64,000 nt of DNA, from contig NZ_JBBOOM010000001.1 in NCBI RefSeq assembly GCF_038003085.1, forward strand, positions 744,001-808,000, read 5' to 3'. The notes under the pieces were generated by a model. That model was given only the letters and a program-made list of their open reading frames with translations. It made no database searches and was not told the DNA's origin. Each line of letters begins with the position of its first letter. The stretch's first letter is position 1. Below are positions 45,898 through 55,126 of this stretch, in pieces. Position numbers and translations under genes: made by a program. This stretch comes from Psychrobacillus sp. FSL K6-2836 (GTDB lineage Bacteria; Bacillota; Bacilli; Bacillales_A; Planococcaceae).

Positions 45898-47061
45898 TTA
45901 TTGTCTATTTTTTTCATGCTTCACGAACATAGAAACGTTCATCAATATCCCAATGGCTGCCGATAAAATAATAATAGAAGTACCCCCGTAGCTTATAAAT
46001 GGAAGTGGTACCCCGGTCAGCGGGATAATTCCAAGCATTCCTCCTAAGTTTATAAATGTTTGAAACCCTATAATACTACCAATACCCGCAGCAATCATAC
46101 GGGCTTGGGGATCCTTTGTAGATAAAGCAATATTAATAGCCTTAAATACTATAAAGAACAATCCACATAAAACAATTAATACACCGATAAGACCTAGTTC
46201 TTCTGCTATGATAGCCATTATGAAATCAGTATGTGGTTCGGGCAAATATCCATATTTCTGATTGGAATTCCCTAAACCTAAGCCTGTTAAACCACCTGAT
46301 CCAATAGCAATATAACCATTTACAATTTGATATCCATATCCTTGTTCGTAATCAAAAGGATTGAAAAATGCTTCTAATCTTCCTCTTCGATGGGGAGTCA
46401 ATAATGCATCTTTCATCATATAGATAGCAAATAGTCCCGCAATTATAACTATACCAATTAATCCGATTATTTTGGAAAATGATTTAAATTTAATTCCGCT
46501 AGCTGCAATTACTGAAATAGCTACGAAACTAATAATCATTGTATTCCCAACATCTGTTTCCATCATGATTGATACGAAAACAAAAAATAGTACGAGTAAA
46601 GGTGGACCAACGGATTCATTTAATTTATCTAATGTACCATTTTCAGATTTTTTTGCAAATATTCCGGCGAAATATAAAACTATTACTAGTTTTGCAACTT
46701 CCGATGGTTGTAAGTTAAAACCTAAGTCGATCCAACTTTGGGAACCACTTTCTCCACCGACTCCGATAATATGTACTAAAAACAAAAGTGTAAACATAAC
46801 AAGAAGCATCAGTTGCATCATTGCTTTATTTTTATAATGCTTATAAGGAAAAAAGGCGGTTACGAAGAATACTGGAATACAAAGTAATAAATTTGATTTT
46901 TGCTTGTTGAAAAAATGATCTGGCTCCCATCCGTAATTCATTACTGCCCAGCCCATACTTGCGCTATAAATCATTACCAAACCAAAAAAGCATAAAGCTA
47001 AGTAGACAAAAAATAATGGGTAGTCAAAGTTTCTTGCATAACGTTTTAAATATGAAATCAT
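45898..47061 (-). CDS. ftsW: SEDS-family peptidoglycan polymerase FtsW
   Basis: Membrane glycosyltransferase that polymerises lipid II at the septum, partner of PBP2B. The 387-residue protein has ten hydrophobic segments and SEDS motifs: FNLQPSEVAKLVIVLY, ETDVGNTMI, the catalytic-loop region QKYGYLPEPHTDFIMAIIAEELG and GVPLPFISYGGTSI (each seen in order; the third lies near residue 270). Position between ylaN and pyc matches YlaO/FtsW of B. subtilis rather than SpoVE or RodA. Confidence 0.94.
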   Translation of the reverse strand: MISYLKRYARNFDYPLFFVYLALCFFGLVMIYSASMGWAVMNYGWEPDHFFNKQKSNLLLCIPVFFVTAFFPYKHYKNKAMMQLMLLVMFTLLFLVHIIGVGGESGSQSWIDLGFNLQPSEVAKLVIVLYFAGIFAKKSENGTLDKLNESVGPPLLVLFFVFVSIMMETDVGNTMIISFVAISVIAASGIKFKSFSKIIGLIGIVIIAGLFAIYMMKDALLTPHRRGRLEAFFNPFDYEQGYGYQIVNGYIAIGSGGLTGLGLGNSNQKYGYLPEPHTDFIMAIIAEELGLIGVLIVLCGLFFIVFKAINIALSTKDPQARMIAAGIGSIIGFQTFINLGGMLGIIPLTGVPLPFISYGGTSIIILSAAIGILMNVSMFVKHEKNRQ

Positions 47062-47087
47062 GTATTTTACCTCTGTTTCTTTATATA

Positions 47088-47124
47088 GAAAAAAAACTCA
47101 AACAGATAGTTTGTTTGAGTTTTA
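47088..47124 (-). terminator. ylaN terminator
   Basis: AAAACTCAAAC / GTTTGAGTTTT stem with T run on the minus strand, directly after the ylaN stop and before ftsW. Confidence 0.75.
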
Positions 47125-47127
47125 TAA

Positions 47128-47409
47128 TTATTTTTCTGTATGAATCTCATGTAAAACGGATAATTCTTTTTCAAGAGAAGCGATAATCTCTTTTCCTTCA
47201 CTTTTCTCTAAAAGACCAAGTTTAACCGCAAAATCTATTTCACGTGATAATCCAAACATTTGTGTGTCTAAAACCTCTTCATAAAGAGGGCATTGAGGCA
47301 TCGTTAAGTTATCCATCTGCACTTTTATAAGCTGCGCAATCTTTTCTGCATCTTTTTTCAAAAGCTCTAATGCCTTTTCTTGATACGAAATTTGTATATT
47401 AGTATCCAT
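47128..47409 (-). CDS. UPF0358 protein YlaN
   Basis: Helical protein of 93 residues, the exact family length. YlaN is required for growth of bacilli and staphylococci under iron limitation and has been linked to Fur control. The sequence shows [23 protein letters not shown] and [12 protein letters not shown], typical of the family. Located just upstream of ftsW. Confidence 0.93.
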   Translation of the reverse strand: MDTNIQISYQEKALELLKKDAEKIAQLIKVQMDNLTMPQCPLYEEVLDTQMFGLSREIDFAVKLGLLEKSEGKEIIASLEKELSVLHEIHTEK

Positions 47410-47586
47410 GAGGACGCCCCCATTTTTATTATTTCTAATTATTTATCTCCCTAAAGTGTATCTTTTGAACAGGAAAATTGCAAGTGTTCTCTCATTTAAC
47501 TTATGGAAATAGTTAAATATTCTTTAGAACTTATCAATTTAAAGGTATACTTATTAAGATTAGATAGTTTAGAGGAGGCAATTTTG

Positions 47587-48084
47587 TTGGAACTTATCAT
47601 ACCAGTTAAAGGTGCAGTTAAATTTAATATTACGTTAGACCCTACCGTTTGGATTTTCGATGATCGTAAAATCGATTTGGATGAGTTTTTTTCTGGTGAA
47701 TATGAGTACAAAGATGAGCTAGAAGAGTATACAAAAGTCACATCAGCTCATTGGTCACGTGAAATCATTGAAGGATCTACAAATCCACCAACTTTACAAA
47801 CAGAAAAAAAATATGAACGAACAAAAGCACTTACAAGTACTTTCGGAATTGACATGAAACCATTTATCCTAAATTCTGAGCCTCTGCCAAACGCAACAAG
47901 AGTAGTGGTTGAAACAACAGAGGGTGAACATATATTTTCTTTAGAAGATTTAGAAACACTATTATTGAAGTTTAGTCATAAAGGTAAACCACTCCGCGCA
48001 GATGGTCCTGTACATGTATTGAAAAAAGATGGATCAAATATTAATACTCCGGTAAAATTTGTCACAGCGTTCCGTGTAGAATAG
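47587..48084 (+). CDS. conserved hypothetical protein in the ylaL position
   Basis: A 165-residue soluble protein I cannot assign by function. Start TTG 47587 (MELIIPVKGAVKFNITLDP) lies eight bases after AGAGGAGG; the longer frame from ATG 47503 has no ribosome binding site. WIFDDRKIDLDEFF and a C-terminal segment GPVHVLKKDGSNINTPVKF are notable. It is annotated as peptidyl-prolyl isomerase in some bacilli as I recall, but no isomerase motif is visible. It precedes ylaI by 11 bases. Confidence 0.7.
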   Translation: MELIIPVKGAVKFNITLDPTVWIFDDRKIDLDEFFSGEYEYKDELEEYTKVTSAHWSREIIEGSTNPPTLQTEKKYERTKALTSTFGIDMKPFILNSEPLPNATRVVVETTEGEHIFSLEDLETLLLKFSHKGKPLRADGPVHVLKKDGSNINTPVKFVTAFRVE

Positions 48085-48095
48085 GAGATGTATAG

Positions 48096-48299
48096 ATGAA
48101 AGTACAATGTGCTATTTGTGATAGAATTGATGAACTCCCAGATGATCTCCCACTGGCTAAGAAGCTCAGAAATCGCCCAATTCACACGTATATGTGCCCA
48201 GAGTGTCACGATCGTATTGAAGAAAGAACCAATAGCCGACTTGCAACCGGGAAGTTCATTTTTTATAAGAGTTCACGATTGATTGAAAACGAATTTTAG
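48096..48299 (+). CDS. YlaI-like DUF2197 zinc-ribbon protein
   Basis: A 67-residue protein with CAIC at residues 5-8 and CPEC in the middle, forming a four-cysteine zinc ribbon. RPIHTYMCPECHDRI and the C-terminal TGKFIFYKSS are family features of DUF2197. Ribosome binding site TAGGAGATG. Function unknown; it may bind nucleic acid or act as a small regulator. Confidence 0.85.
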   Translation: MKVQCAICDRIDELPDDLPLAKKLRNRPIHTYMCPECHDRIEERTNSRLATGKFIFYKSSRLIENEF

Positions 48300-48413
48300 T
48301 ATGTAGCTTTTTTAGGAGAAAAAGTGAACTTTAAACAGTGGGGATTTTCTTTATCCCCCACTAATTGAAAATGGAATTTAGGCAAACTTTTCAGCAAATT
48401 GATGTTTTATACA

Positions 48414-48449
48414 CAAAAAACCTCCACGATTCGTGAGGTTTTTTTATTT
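48414..48449. terminator. bidirectional terminator between ylaI and the DUF2935 gene
   Basis: AAAAAACCTCCACGA / TCGTGAGGTTTTTTT hairpin with A and T runs on either side, between convergent genes. Confidence 0.85.
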
Positions 48450-48461
48450 TTATATGTTTTT

Positions 48462-49223
48462 TTAAGACACTAGCTCTATCTTTCTTAAATAGTATGTTTC
48501 TTCCCTAGTCATGTGGTCAGCCATAAGCGGTGTAAAGGTTCCTAATACTTCTTTTTTGAGCTTCATTTCTTCCAGTTCCCTTAGGAACTCTTTAAAAATA
48601 GTCATTTCTAATTCTATATCATCATGGAATTTGTCTAATGCCGGGAATTTATCAACATTTGCTCTTAAAAAGCCTGCTAATTCTACTGCTTTTAAATAAA
48701 AGTCCTCCCACTCTTTCATAAATTGCTGCCCTTTTTCTTTCAGTTGCTTCTCGACTCTGTCCAGGTCTGCATCAATTGCACCAGCATGGCCTGCAGCATC
48801 AATTAGCCATAGTAAATCATGATGCAAAGGATGTACATCTGGAATGTCTTGACCTTTCTCTAAATAAGAGAACACCCTGATGGCTTCCTCTACTTCATTT
48901 ACCATATGATTGATGAACGAAGGTGGCAGGGAAATCTTTATTTCCCCAACTAAATGGTCTTTTATTATCCATAATTTAAAAGCTCGAATCTTTTCACTAG
49001 CTACTTTGGATTTTTGGACTAACGTAATAATATCCTCATTAGTTAAATTGTTTTTTGAAATTTTTAGCAATTGGTCAAACCGTTTAATAAAAGAACTTGC
49101 TGCCTCAATTTTCTCTCTCTCACTTGGAGCCAATGAATCATGGATAAATCTAGCGTGGTCTCCCAATATTTGTAACCAAAAATGAAGTTCGTACAATGCG
49201 GATTCTTGGAACGTTTTCGCCAG
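48462..49223 (-). CDS. DUF2935 domain-containing protein
   Basis: Helical-bundle protein of about 253 residues with repeated HxxFI-like elements (LGDHARFIHDSL; HDLLWLIDAAGHAGAI; MADHMTREETYYLRK), consistent with a metal-binding bundle of the DUF2935 family. The N-terminus of the family (ESALYE-FWLQILGDHARFI) begins before the TTG at 49196. The only in-frame room is from CTG 49223, which directly follows a TAA and lies seven bases after GGGGG, so CTG is the likely start. Function unknown. Confidence 0.8.
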   Translation of the reverse strand: MAKTFQESALYELHFWLQILGDHARFIHDSLAPSEREKIEAASSFIKRFDQLLKISKNNLTNEDIITLVQKSKVASEKIRAFKLWIIKDHLVGEIKISLPPSFINHMVNEVEEAIRVFSYLEKGQDIPDVHPLHHDLLWLIDAAGHAGAIDADLDRVEKQLKEKGQQFMKEWEDFYLKAVELAGFLRANVDKFPALDKFHDDIELEMTIFKEFLRELEEMKLKKEVLGTFTPLMADHMTREETYYLRKIELVS

Positions 49224-49278
49224 TTAAAATCCCCCTTTTTACATTATTAAAGTATATGCAAGGTACAAAGGATTATAT

Positions 49279-49315
49279 GTAAAAAGCCCGACTACATTTA
49301 AGTAGTCGAGCTTTG
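49279..49315 (-). terminator. ylaH terminator overlapping its stop codon
   Basis: AGCTCGACTAC / GTAGTCGGGCT stem on the minus strand followed by TTTTT. The first arm is the last codons of ylaH and the TAA lies in the loop. Confidence 0.8.
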
Positions 49316-49624
49316 TCTTTTCTCAAGTCGTAAGCGTATTTTGTAAATAATTAAAATCAATGCTGCCACGATTAACCCTTCCACAACAGGAAGGAAAAAT
49401 GCGAGGAACGTCAACATCAAACAACCTAATAACAAAAATACGTAAATAACAACATTTTGACTAAAACGCAATTTCTTTGCAAATCCAAGCTTGTACACAA
49501 GCACAGAAAGCAAGAAAATTAAAACAAATAGCACATAACCAGCTATATCGAAATTTGGCATAACCTCATAAATATATCTCGCTATACTAGACATTCTACC
49601 AAATACGAATTGCTTTTCCTCCAA
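49298..49624 (-). CDS. YlaH-like membrane protein
   Basis: A 108-residue protein with three hydrophobic segments (about residues 25-45, 57-77 and 80-97). Start TTG 49624 is preceded by AAAGGGTG at good spacing. Position downstream of typA matches ylaH of B. subtilis. No function known. The coding end forms half of its terminator stem. Confidence 0.8.
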   Translation of the reverse strand: MEEKQFVFGRMSSIARYIYEVMPNFDIAGYVLFVLIFLLSVLVYKLGFAKKLRFSQNVVIYVFLLLGCLMLTFLAFFLPVVEGLIVAALILIIYKIRLRLEKRQSSTT

Positions 49625-49645
49625 GGTTATTCACCCTTTCAGTTT

Positions 49646-51493
49646 CTATTCAAGTTCTGCATTTTTCTTTTTCTTCGTAACACGTTCACGTTCATTCTTC
49701 TCTAGAATTTGTTTACGTAAACGAATAGACTCAGGTGTAATTTCTAGATACTCATCATCACCTAAATACTCAATAGCTTCCTCAAGTGTCAAAATACGAG
49801 GTCTTTTAATAACATTAGTTTGGTCTTTATTAGCTGAACGGATGTTAGTTTTTTGTTTCATTTTCGTTATATTAACAGTGATATCAGCATCACGAGTATT
49901 TTCCCCAACGATCATACCTTCGTAAATCTCAGTACCTGGTTCAAGGAATAATGTCCCGCGATCTTCCACTTGCATCATACCATAAGTTGTTGCTTTACCA
50001 GTTTCCATTGATACAAGAACACCTTGGTGACGTCCTCCAACACGACCGGAAACTACTGGTTGATAGCTATCAAACGTATGGTTAATGATACCGAAACCTT
50101 TAGTTAAGGACATGAATTCTGTAGTATATCCAATCAATCCACGAGCTGGCACCATGAAAATTAGACGAACCTGGCCATTACCATTGTTGACCATGTCAAT
50201 CATTTCACCTTTACGTGTACCCATTGATTCAATAATAGAGCCTACAGCGTCTTCTGGCACGTCAATTTGCACTCTTTCGATTGGCTCGCATTTTTTACCA
50301 TCAATTTCACGGATAATAACTTTTGGTTTAGAAACCTGTAACTCGTAACCTTCACGACGCATGTTTTCGATTAAAATCGACAAATGAAGCTCTCCACGAC
50401 CAGAAACAGTCCATGCATCTGGAGATTCTGTATCTTCAACACGTAGTGAAACATCCGTTTCTAGTTGAGAACGTAGGCGCTCTTCAATTTTACGTGAAGT
50501 AACCCATTTACCTTCGCGTCCAGCAAAAGGAGAATTATTCACTAAGAATGTCATTTGTAGAGTTGGCTCATCAATACGTAACGGAGTTAACGCATCAGGG
50601 TGATCTGTAGGACATACTGTTTCACCAACGTTGATTTGTTCCATACCTGACACCGCGATCAAATCTCCAGCTTTAGCCGATTGAATTTCTTCGCGTTTTA
50701 AACCGAAGAAACCGAATAATTTTGTAACACGATAGTTCTTAACAGAACCGTCTAATTTCATTAATGAAATTTGTTGCCCAACTTCGATTGTCCCACGGAA
50801 TACACGACCAATACCGATACGCCCAACATAGTCATTGTAATCTAGTAGTGCTACTTGGAATTGTAATGGCTCATCAGAGTTATCAATTGGTGCTGGAATC
50901 GCTGAGATAATCATTTCGAATAGACATTTCATATCTTCTTCTTGTTTAGAAGGATCATCATTTAAAGAAGCAGTCCCATTTACACCTGAAGCATAAACAA
51001 CTGGGAATTCTAGCTGGTCTTCATCTGCACCTAATTCAATAAACAATTCTAGAACTTCATCTACTACCTCTAATGGACGAGCTGAATCTTTATCTACTTT
51101 GTTTACTACTACGATTGGTGTTAATTTTTGTTCTAACGCTTTTTTCAATACAAAACGTGTTTGTGGCATACACCCTTCATAGGCATCGACAACAAGTAAA
51201 ACGCCATCTACCATTTTTAAAATACGTTCTACTTCTCCACCGAAGTCAGCATGTCCAGGCGTATCAAGGATGTTAATACGTGTCCCATTATAATTGACTG
51301 CAGTGTTTTTTGCTAAAATTGTAATACCGCGTTCACGCTCTATATCATTCGAGTCCATGGCTCTCTCATCAACATGTTCATTAGTACGAAAAGTACCTGA
51401 CTGTTTTAATAATTGGTCGACTAATGTCGTTTTCCCATGGTCAACGTGTGCTATAATTGCAATGTTTCTTAAATCTTGACGTATATTTGTCAT
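49646..51493 (-). CDS. typA: translational GTPase TypA/BipA
   Basis: Ribosome-associated GTPase of the EF-G family, involved in ribosome assembly and growth at low temperature. The 615-residue protein shows [11 protein letters not shown] (P-loop), [15 protein letters not shown] and [10 protein letters not shown], then domains II, III and V and the BipA-specific C-terminus ending in a lysine-rich tail. All expected segments are intact. Confidence 0.97.
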   Translation of the reverse strand: MTNIRQDLRNIAIIAHVDHGKTTLVDQLLKQSGTFRTNEHVDERAMDSNDIERERGITILAKNTAVNYNGTRINILDTPGHADFGGEVERILKMVDGVLLVVDAYEGCMPQTRFVLKKALEQKLTPIVVVNKVDKDSARPLEVVDEVLELFIELGADEDQLEFPVVYASGVNGTASLNDDPSKQEEDMKCLFEMIISAIPAPIDNSDEPLQFQVALLDYNDYVGRIGIGRVFRGTIEVGQQISLMKLDGSVKNYRVTKLFGFFGLKREEIQSAKAGDLIAVSGMEQINVGETVCPTDHPDALTPLRIDEPTLQMTFLVNNSPFAGREGKWVTSRKIEERLRSQLETDVSLRVEDTESPDAWTVSGRGELHLSILIENMRREGYELQVSKPKVIIREIDGKKCEPIERVQIDVPEDAVGSIIESMGTRKGEMIDMVNNGNGQVRLIFMVPARGLIGYTTEFMSLTKGFGIINHTFDSYQPVVSGRVGGRHQGVLVSMETGKATTYGMMQVEDRGTLFLEPGTEIYEGMIVGENTRDADITVNITKMKQKTNIRSANKDQTNVIKRPRILTLEEAIEYLGDDEYLEITPESIRLRKQILEKNERERVTKKKKNAELE

Positions 51494-51598
51494 ATTTCCA
51501 CTCCATATTCTTTTTTCGAGTCCATAACTGTGTTATTATATCACAAGTGAAACTAAAGTAATATTATTTTTTATCATTTATTTTTGGAGGTAATCATT

Positions 51599-51784
51599 TT
51601 GGCTAATATTAAATGGATTTTCGCACTATATTCCCTAGGTGCGATTTTATCAATGGCACTTATCGGAATTGCTATTGCACTGCGGAATATTCCACTTATT
51701 TTTGTATTCCTTATTTTATTGTTCGTTATTATGGGATTTGGTTTCAAAACAAAGAAAAAAATGCGTGACGCAGGTTTGCTATAA
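51599..51784 (+). CDS. DUF5325/YlaF-like small membrane protein
   Basis: A 61-residue protein of two transmembrane helices ending in a basic tail (KTKKKMRDAGLL). Start TTG 51599 lies eight bases after GGAGG; earlier in-frame codons contain that site. Its divergent location next to typA corresponds to ylaF. Function unknown. Confidence 0.75.
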   Translation: MANIKWIFALYSLGAILSMALIGIAIALRNIPLIFVFLILLFVIMGFGFKTKKKMRDAGLL

Positions 51785-51794
51785 ATACCTAATC

Positions 51795-51830
51795 CTCTCC
51801 AGCAAAGTTTATTTTGCTGGAGTTTGTTTT
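51795..51830. terminator. terminator after ylaF, shared with the IMPase gene end
   Basis: CTCCAGCAAA / TTTGCTGGAG stem followed by TTTGTTTT on the plus strand; it overlaps the last codons of the convergent IMPase gene. Confidence 0.75.
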
Positions 51831-52615
51831 AATTGAATATAATCTGTCAATAATTGTTCATGTAATCCTGGTTTAGAAACGATAAAGCTATCAGCATCTA
51901 GTAAATCTAGATGTTCAAATGCTAAATTCGTAACAATTGCCCCGACCTCTTTTGCTAATACCATTCCACCAGCTACATCCCAGGGTGATAACCGCATAGA
52001 AATATAGGCATCTAACCTTCCAGTGACTACATACGATATTTCGATTGCTGCTGACCCAAGTGATCTAGTACCTCTGACGGTTTTAAGTAATTTCACCATC
52101 CCTTCATCCTGTACATATCTATTTGGCACTACCCATCTTGCATTTATGCCAACGACTGCCTCCTCAACTGAGGAAGCGTGTAACTTCGGCAAACGCTTAT
52201 CATTAAGGTAAGCACCACCATTTAAGGAACCACTTAGCAGAGTATCCTCCATCACATTATATATATACCCTAGGATACCAACCCCATCCTTATATATTCC
52301 CAATGATATAGCAAAATTTTGTTTTTGGTGAATGAAATTTGTTGTACCATCTATCGGATCAAGTAACCATACATAGCCGTCTAAATCCTTTATGTCATCA
52401 CCAAATCCTTCTTCTCCAAATATTCGGTGCCCTGCAAAATCTGCTTTTATATGCTTGATAAAAAATTGTTCCGTCTCTTTATCAATATTAGTAACTAGGT
52501 CATTTGCCTCTGACTTCGATTCAATAATGAGTTCAGAAGACAATGAAGTTTTTATGTTATATGCCGCTTCCTTTATTAACGACTTTGCGTATGTATCAAG
52601 TTTGTGTATATCCAA
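51809..52615 (-). CDS. inositol monophosphatase family protein (YktC-like)
   Basis: Magnesium-dependent phosphatase of the IMPase fold; substrates in bacilli may include inositol phosphate or NADP. Metal-binding motifs are GEEGFG, WLLDPIDGTTNF and SPWDVAGG. About 268 residues from TTG 52615 (DIHKLDTYAKS), eight bases after GGGG; GTG 52624 is an alternative. Its location in the ykt block matches yktC. Confidence 0.92.
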   Translation of the reverse strand: MDIHKLDTYAKSLIKEAAYNIKTSLSSELIIESKSEANDLVTNIDKETEQFFIKHIKADFAGHRIFGEEGFGDDIKDLDGYVWLLDPIDGTTNFIHQKQNFAISLGIYKDGVGILGYIYNVMEDTLLSGSLNGGAYLNDKRLPKLHASSVEEAVVGINARWVVPNRYVQDEGMVKLLKTVRGTRSLGSAAIEISYVVTGRLDAYISMRLSPWDVAGGMVLAKEVGAIVTNLAFEHLDLLDADSFIVSKPGLHEQLLTDYIQLKQTPAK

Positions 52616-52656
52616 TCGTCCCACCCCTTCTTAACAACTATGCTTTTAGTATAAAG

Positions 52657-52698
52657 AAAAAAACACCGGCTGTCTTATCATTAGCAGGTGTTTTTTAA
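52657..52698 (-). terminator. terminator of the ykzI-like gene
   Basis: ACACC-GGCT and AGC-AGGTGT pair around a loop, T run on the minus strand, before the IMPase gene. Confidence 0.65.
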
Positions 52699-52719
52699 GG
52701 TACTCCTATAATTGGAACA

Positions 52720-52917
52720 TTAATCGAGAGCATTGAGTTCCTCCAAAAGCTGGTGAATTTCAGCTAACCGGGTTTTAGAAGCACTTATTTCTTTTTCATT
52801 TTTACTCGTCATTGCGTCAAATAAAGTTGCCAACTCATAATCTAACTCCATTTTTAATGTTTGAATTTTTCCTTTTTCCAAGTCTTCTTTACGAATAATA
52901 TGCACTACCTGTCTCAT
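52720..52917 (-). CDS. small helical protein, YkzI-like position
   Basis: A 65-residue protein from ATG 52917 (MRQVVHIIRKEDLEKGK), almost entirely alpha-helical with heptad-like spacing, probably a coiled-coil dimer. GGGGTGG lies upstream. Located between yktB and the IMPase gene as ykzI of B. subtilis. Function unknown. Confidence 0.65.
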   Translation of the reverse strand: MRQVVHIIRKEDLEKGKIQTLKMELDYELATLFDAMTSKNEKEISASKTRLAEIHQLLEELNALD

Positions 52918-53074
52918 CACTACCACCCCTTCTTTTTTTATATCGTAATATTCAGAAGATTCTTTATAATAAAATATGCTACCATATAAATAATGTCTAC
53001 TGAAAAATACTACTTACAAGATTTTTACCCAAAATTCCTATAAAATAAACATAGAAGTTGAAAGGAGTTTACAT

Positions 53075-53704
53075 ATGAGCAAAACATTTTGGACTGAAGA
53101 AGATTTTAATGTCTTTCAAATAGATGGACTTGAAAACAGAATGGCTGGATTGATCGAAAAAGTTAGACCTAAATTCGAGGAGCTAGGCAATCATTATAGT
53201 CAGTATTTTTCTACACTACTTGGACAAGAATATTATCCCCATGTAGCAAAGCATGCAAGACGGTCGGTTAATCCCCCAAAGGATAGCTGGGTCGCATTTG
53301 CACCTTATAAGAGGGGATACAAAGCCCTACCTCACTTCCAAATAGGATTATGGGGTAGCCATGCTTTTATCATATTAGCGGTTATTTATGAGGCACCCGA
53401 TAAAGTAGCCATTGCTGAGCGATTATTAAAGAAAAAAGCATTATTTAACAAATTACCTGCCGACTTTATCATTTCTGGAGATCATATGAAGCCAGAAGCC
53501 TCGCTGTTAAAAAAGGAAAAGAAAGTAGGTCTTGAGCACTTACTCGTGCGTTTAAAAGATGTAAAAAAAGCAGAATTTTTAGTAGGTCGTCATATTAACA
53601 AAGAAGAAGCTGTACAGCTTTCCGAGGAAGAGTTCTTAAAACTTGTAGAAGAGACATTTGATAATTTATTGCCAATATATAAAACAATGATCAAAATGAA
53701 ATAA
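53075..53704 (+). CDS. UPF0637/DUF1054 protein YktB
   Basis: A 209-residue soluble protein of the DUF1054 family, unknown function. Recognisable segments are WTEEDFNVFQIDGLENRM at the N-terminus, HARRSVNPPKDSWVAF and FQIGLWGSHAFIILAVIYE. Ribosome binding site GAAAGGAG before ATG 53075. In the ykt block it is normally next to yktA, as here. Confidence 0.92.
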   Translation: MSKTFWTEEDFNVFQIDGLENRMAGLIEKVRPKFEELGNHYSQYFSTLLGQEYYPHVAKHARRSVNPPKDSWVAFAPYKRGYKALPHFQIGLWGSHAFIILAVIYEAPDKVAIAERLLKKKALFNKLPADFIISGDHMKPEASLLKKEKKVGLEHLLVRLKDVKKAEFLVGRHINKEEAVQLSEEEFLKLVEETFDNLLPIYKTMIKMK

Positions 53705-53705
53705 A

Positions 53706-53748
53706 ATTTTTTCCTCCTATACACATTATGGTATAGGAGGTATTTTTT
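53706..53748. terminator. bidirectional terminator between yktB and yktA
   Basis: CCTCCTATAC / GTATAGGAGG stem with T-rich and A-rich flanks; serves both convergent genes. Confidence 0.85.
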
Positions 53749-54016
53749 AACCCTTGATAATGGCACTATCCGATTGTTCTTTCATCTTTTTAATAATAGG
53801 GAAACTTACATAACCACTTTCTTTTTCAAATTCACGAAAATAAGATTTTTCTTCTGCAATAGAAGGTACTATTTCTTTAAATCTCCGGTATCTTTTCATT
53901 AGTTCTTCTCGTTTGATACCATTTTCATATGCTTTTTCTATCGCTTCAAAAAATTGCACTACATCCACTATTTCTTCTGTCGACCAATCCAATGAAAAAG
54001 GGTATGTGTATTCCAT
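53747..54016 (-). CDS. UPF0223 protein YktA
   Basis: An 89-residue helical protein with the family pattern YPFSLDWSTEEIVDVVQFF and YRRFKEIVPSIAEEKS. Function unknown. Sixteen bases downstream of the flavoprotein gene at 54033 and probably cotranscribed with it. Confidence 0.9.
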   Translation of the reverse strand: MEYTYPFSLDWSTEEIVDVVQFFEAIEKAYENGIKREELMKRYRRFKEIVPSIAEEKSYFREFEKESGYVSFPIIKKMKEQSDSAIIKG

Positions 54017-54032
54017 CTGATACTGCCTCCTT

Positions 54033-54989
54033 TTATTTCCACTTATTTCGTATGTCTATTGCTTCCATTTCCATGCGATCGAATAATTCTTGTACGGTAG
54101 GTATATCCTTTATGAACCCTACTGACTGACCTGCCCAACCAAATCCCTTTTCTTCGTTACCTTCGTAAATGAACTGCTTATTCGCTTCACCACTAATATA
54201 GTCCTTAAGAGCATCATATGTTGGATTATCACTTTCAATACTTAAAATTGAATCTGTCCAACTATTTTTTATAGCTCTTGCAGGAGCACCAATAGTTTTC
54301 TTTATAATTACAGTGTCCATTTCTCCGCTATTTATTAATGAAGTTTTATAAGCAGGTGAAGCATGCACACATTCTTTTGTAGCGATGAATCTTGTACCCA
54401 TTTCAACCCCTTCTGCTCCAAGTGCATGAGCAGCCATCCATCCCCGTCCATCTGCGATACCACCAGAAGCAATGACAGGTATAGACACAGCATCCACTAC
54501 TTGAGGGATTAAAACGATAGATCCGACATCATCTCTTCCAAGATGCCCTCCACCTTCATGTCCCACTACCATAACTGCATCAGCTCCAAGCTGCTCTGCC
54601 TTTTGAGCTTGTCGTTTAGCAGCAACAAGCACTAGCTTTTTAATCGAGGTATTAGCGAGTTTTTCTAATATAGGAGCTGGATTTCCTCCAGTCATTGATA
54701 TTACCGGAACCTCTTCTTCTATAGCCACTTGTAACATATGTTCATAAGGTCTCCCAGTCTGACCAATTGCAAAATTTACACCAAAAGGTTTGTCCGTTAA
54801 CTTTCTTACTTTATATATTTCTTGCCGTAATTCTTCTGGTGTCTTTAAACTCATGGCAGTTACCTGTCCTAAACCTCCTGCGTTTGAAACAGCTGCACAT
54901 AAATCAGAATAAGCTAAATAAGCAAGCCCTCCTTGAACAATTGGAAGCTTCGTCCCTAATAATTCTGTAACCCTTGTATGAAAAGACAT
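54033..54989 (-). CDS. nitronate monooxygenase-like flavoprotein
   Basis: FMN-dependent TIM-barrel protein of 318 residues. N-terminal LGTKLPIVQGGLAYL, central VMVVGHEGGGHLG and IPVIASGGIADGRG bind FMN in the nitronate monooxygenase/FabK-like family. Nitronate oxidation is the usual annotation, but the enoyl-ACP reductase FabK belongs to the same family, so the substrate is uncertain. Divergent from speA. Confidence 0.83.
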   Translation of the reverse strand: MSFHTRVTELLGTKLPIVQGGLAYLAYSDLCAAVSNAGGLGQVTAMSLKTPEELRQEIYKVRKLTDKPFGVNFAIGQTGRPYEHMLQVAIEEEVPVISMTGGNPAPILEKLANTSIKKLVLVAAKRQAQKAEQLGADAVMVVGHEGGGHLGRDDVGSIVLIPQVVDAVSIPVIASGGIADGRGWMAAHALGAEGVEMGTRFIATKECVHASPAYKTSLINSGEMDTVIIKKTIGAPARAIKNSWTDSILSIESDNPTYDALKDYISGEANKQFIYEGNEEKGFGWAGQSVGFIKDIPTVQELFDRMEMEAIDIRNKWK

Positions 54990-55126
54990 TCTTTCCCCCT
55001 CCTTTTATAATAGTTTAATGATTTTAATCTAATGATACAAATTACAATGATTTTGATAGTATTACGGCTATTGAAGTGCTATAATTTCTTTTGTTTTATA
55101 AATTTTAACTAGAGGTGGTATGAACG

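Noticed and set aside
51809-52615. Fructose-1,6-bisphosphatase or CysQ assignment for the IMPase-like gene
   Set aside because: Motifs are shared through the superfamily, but size and ykt synteny fit the YktC-type inositol monophosphatase better.
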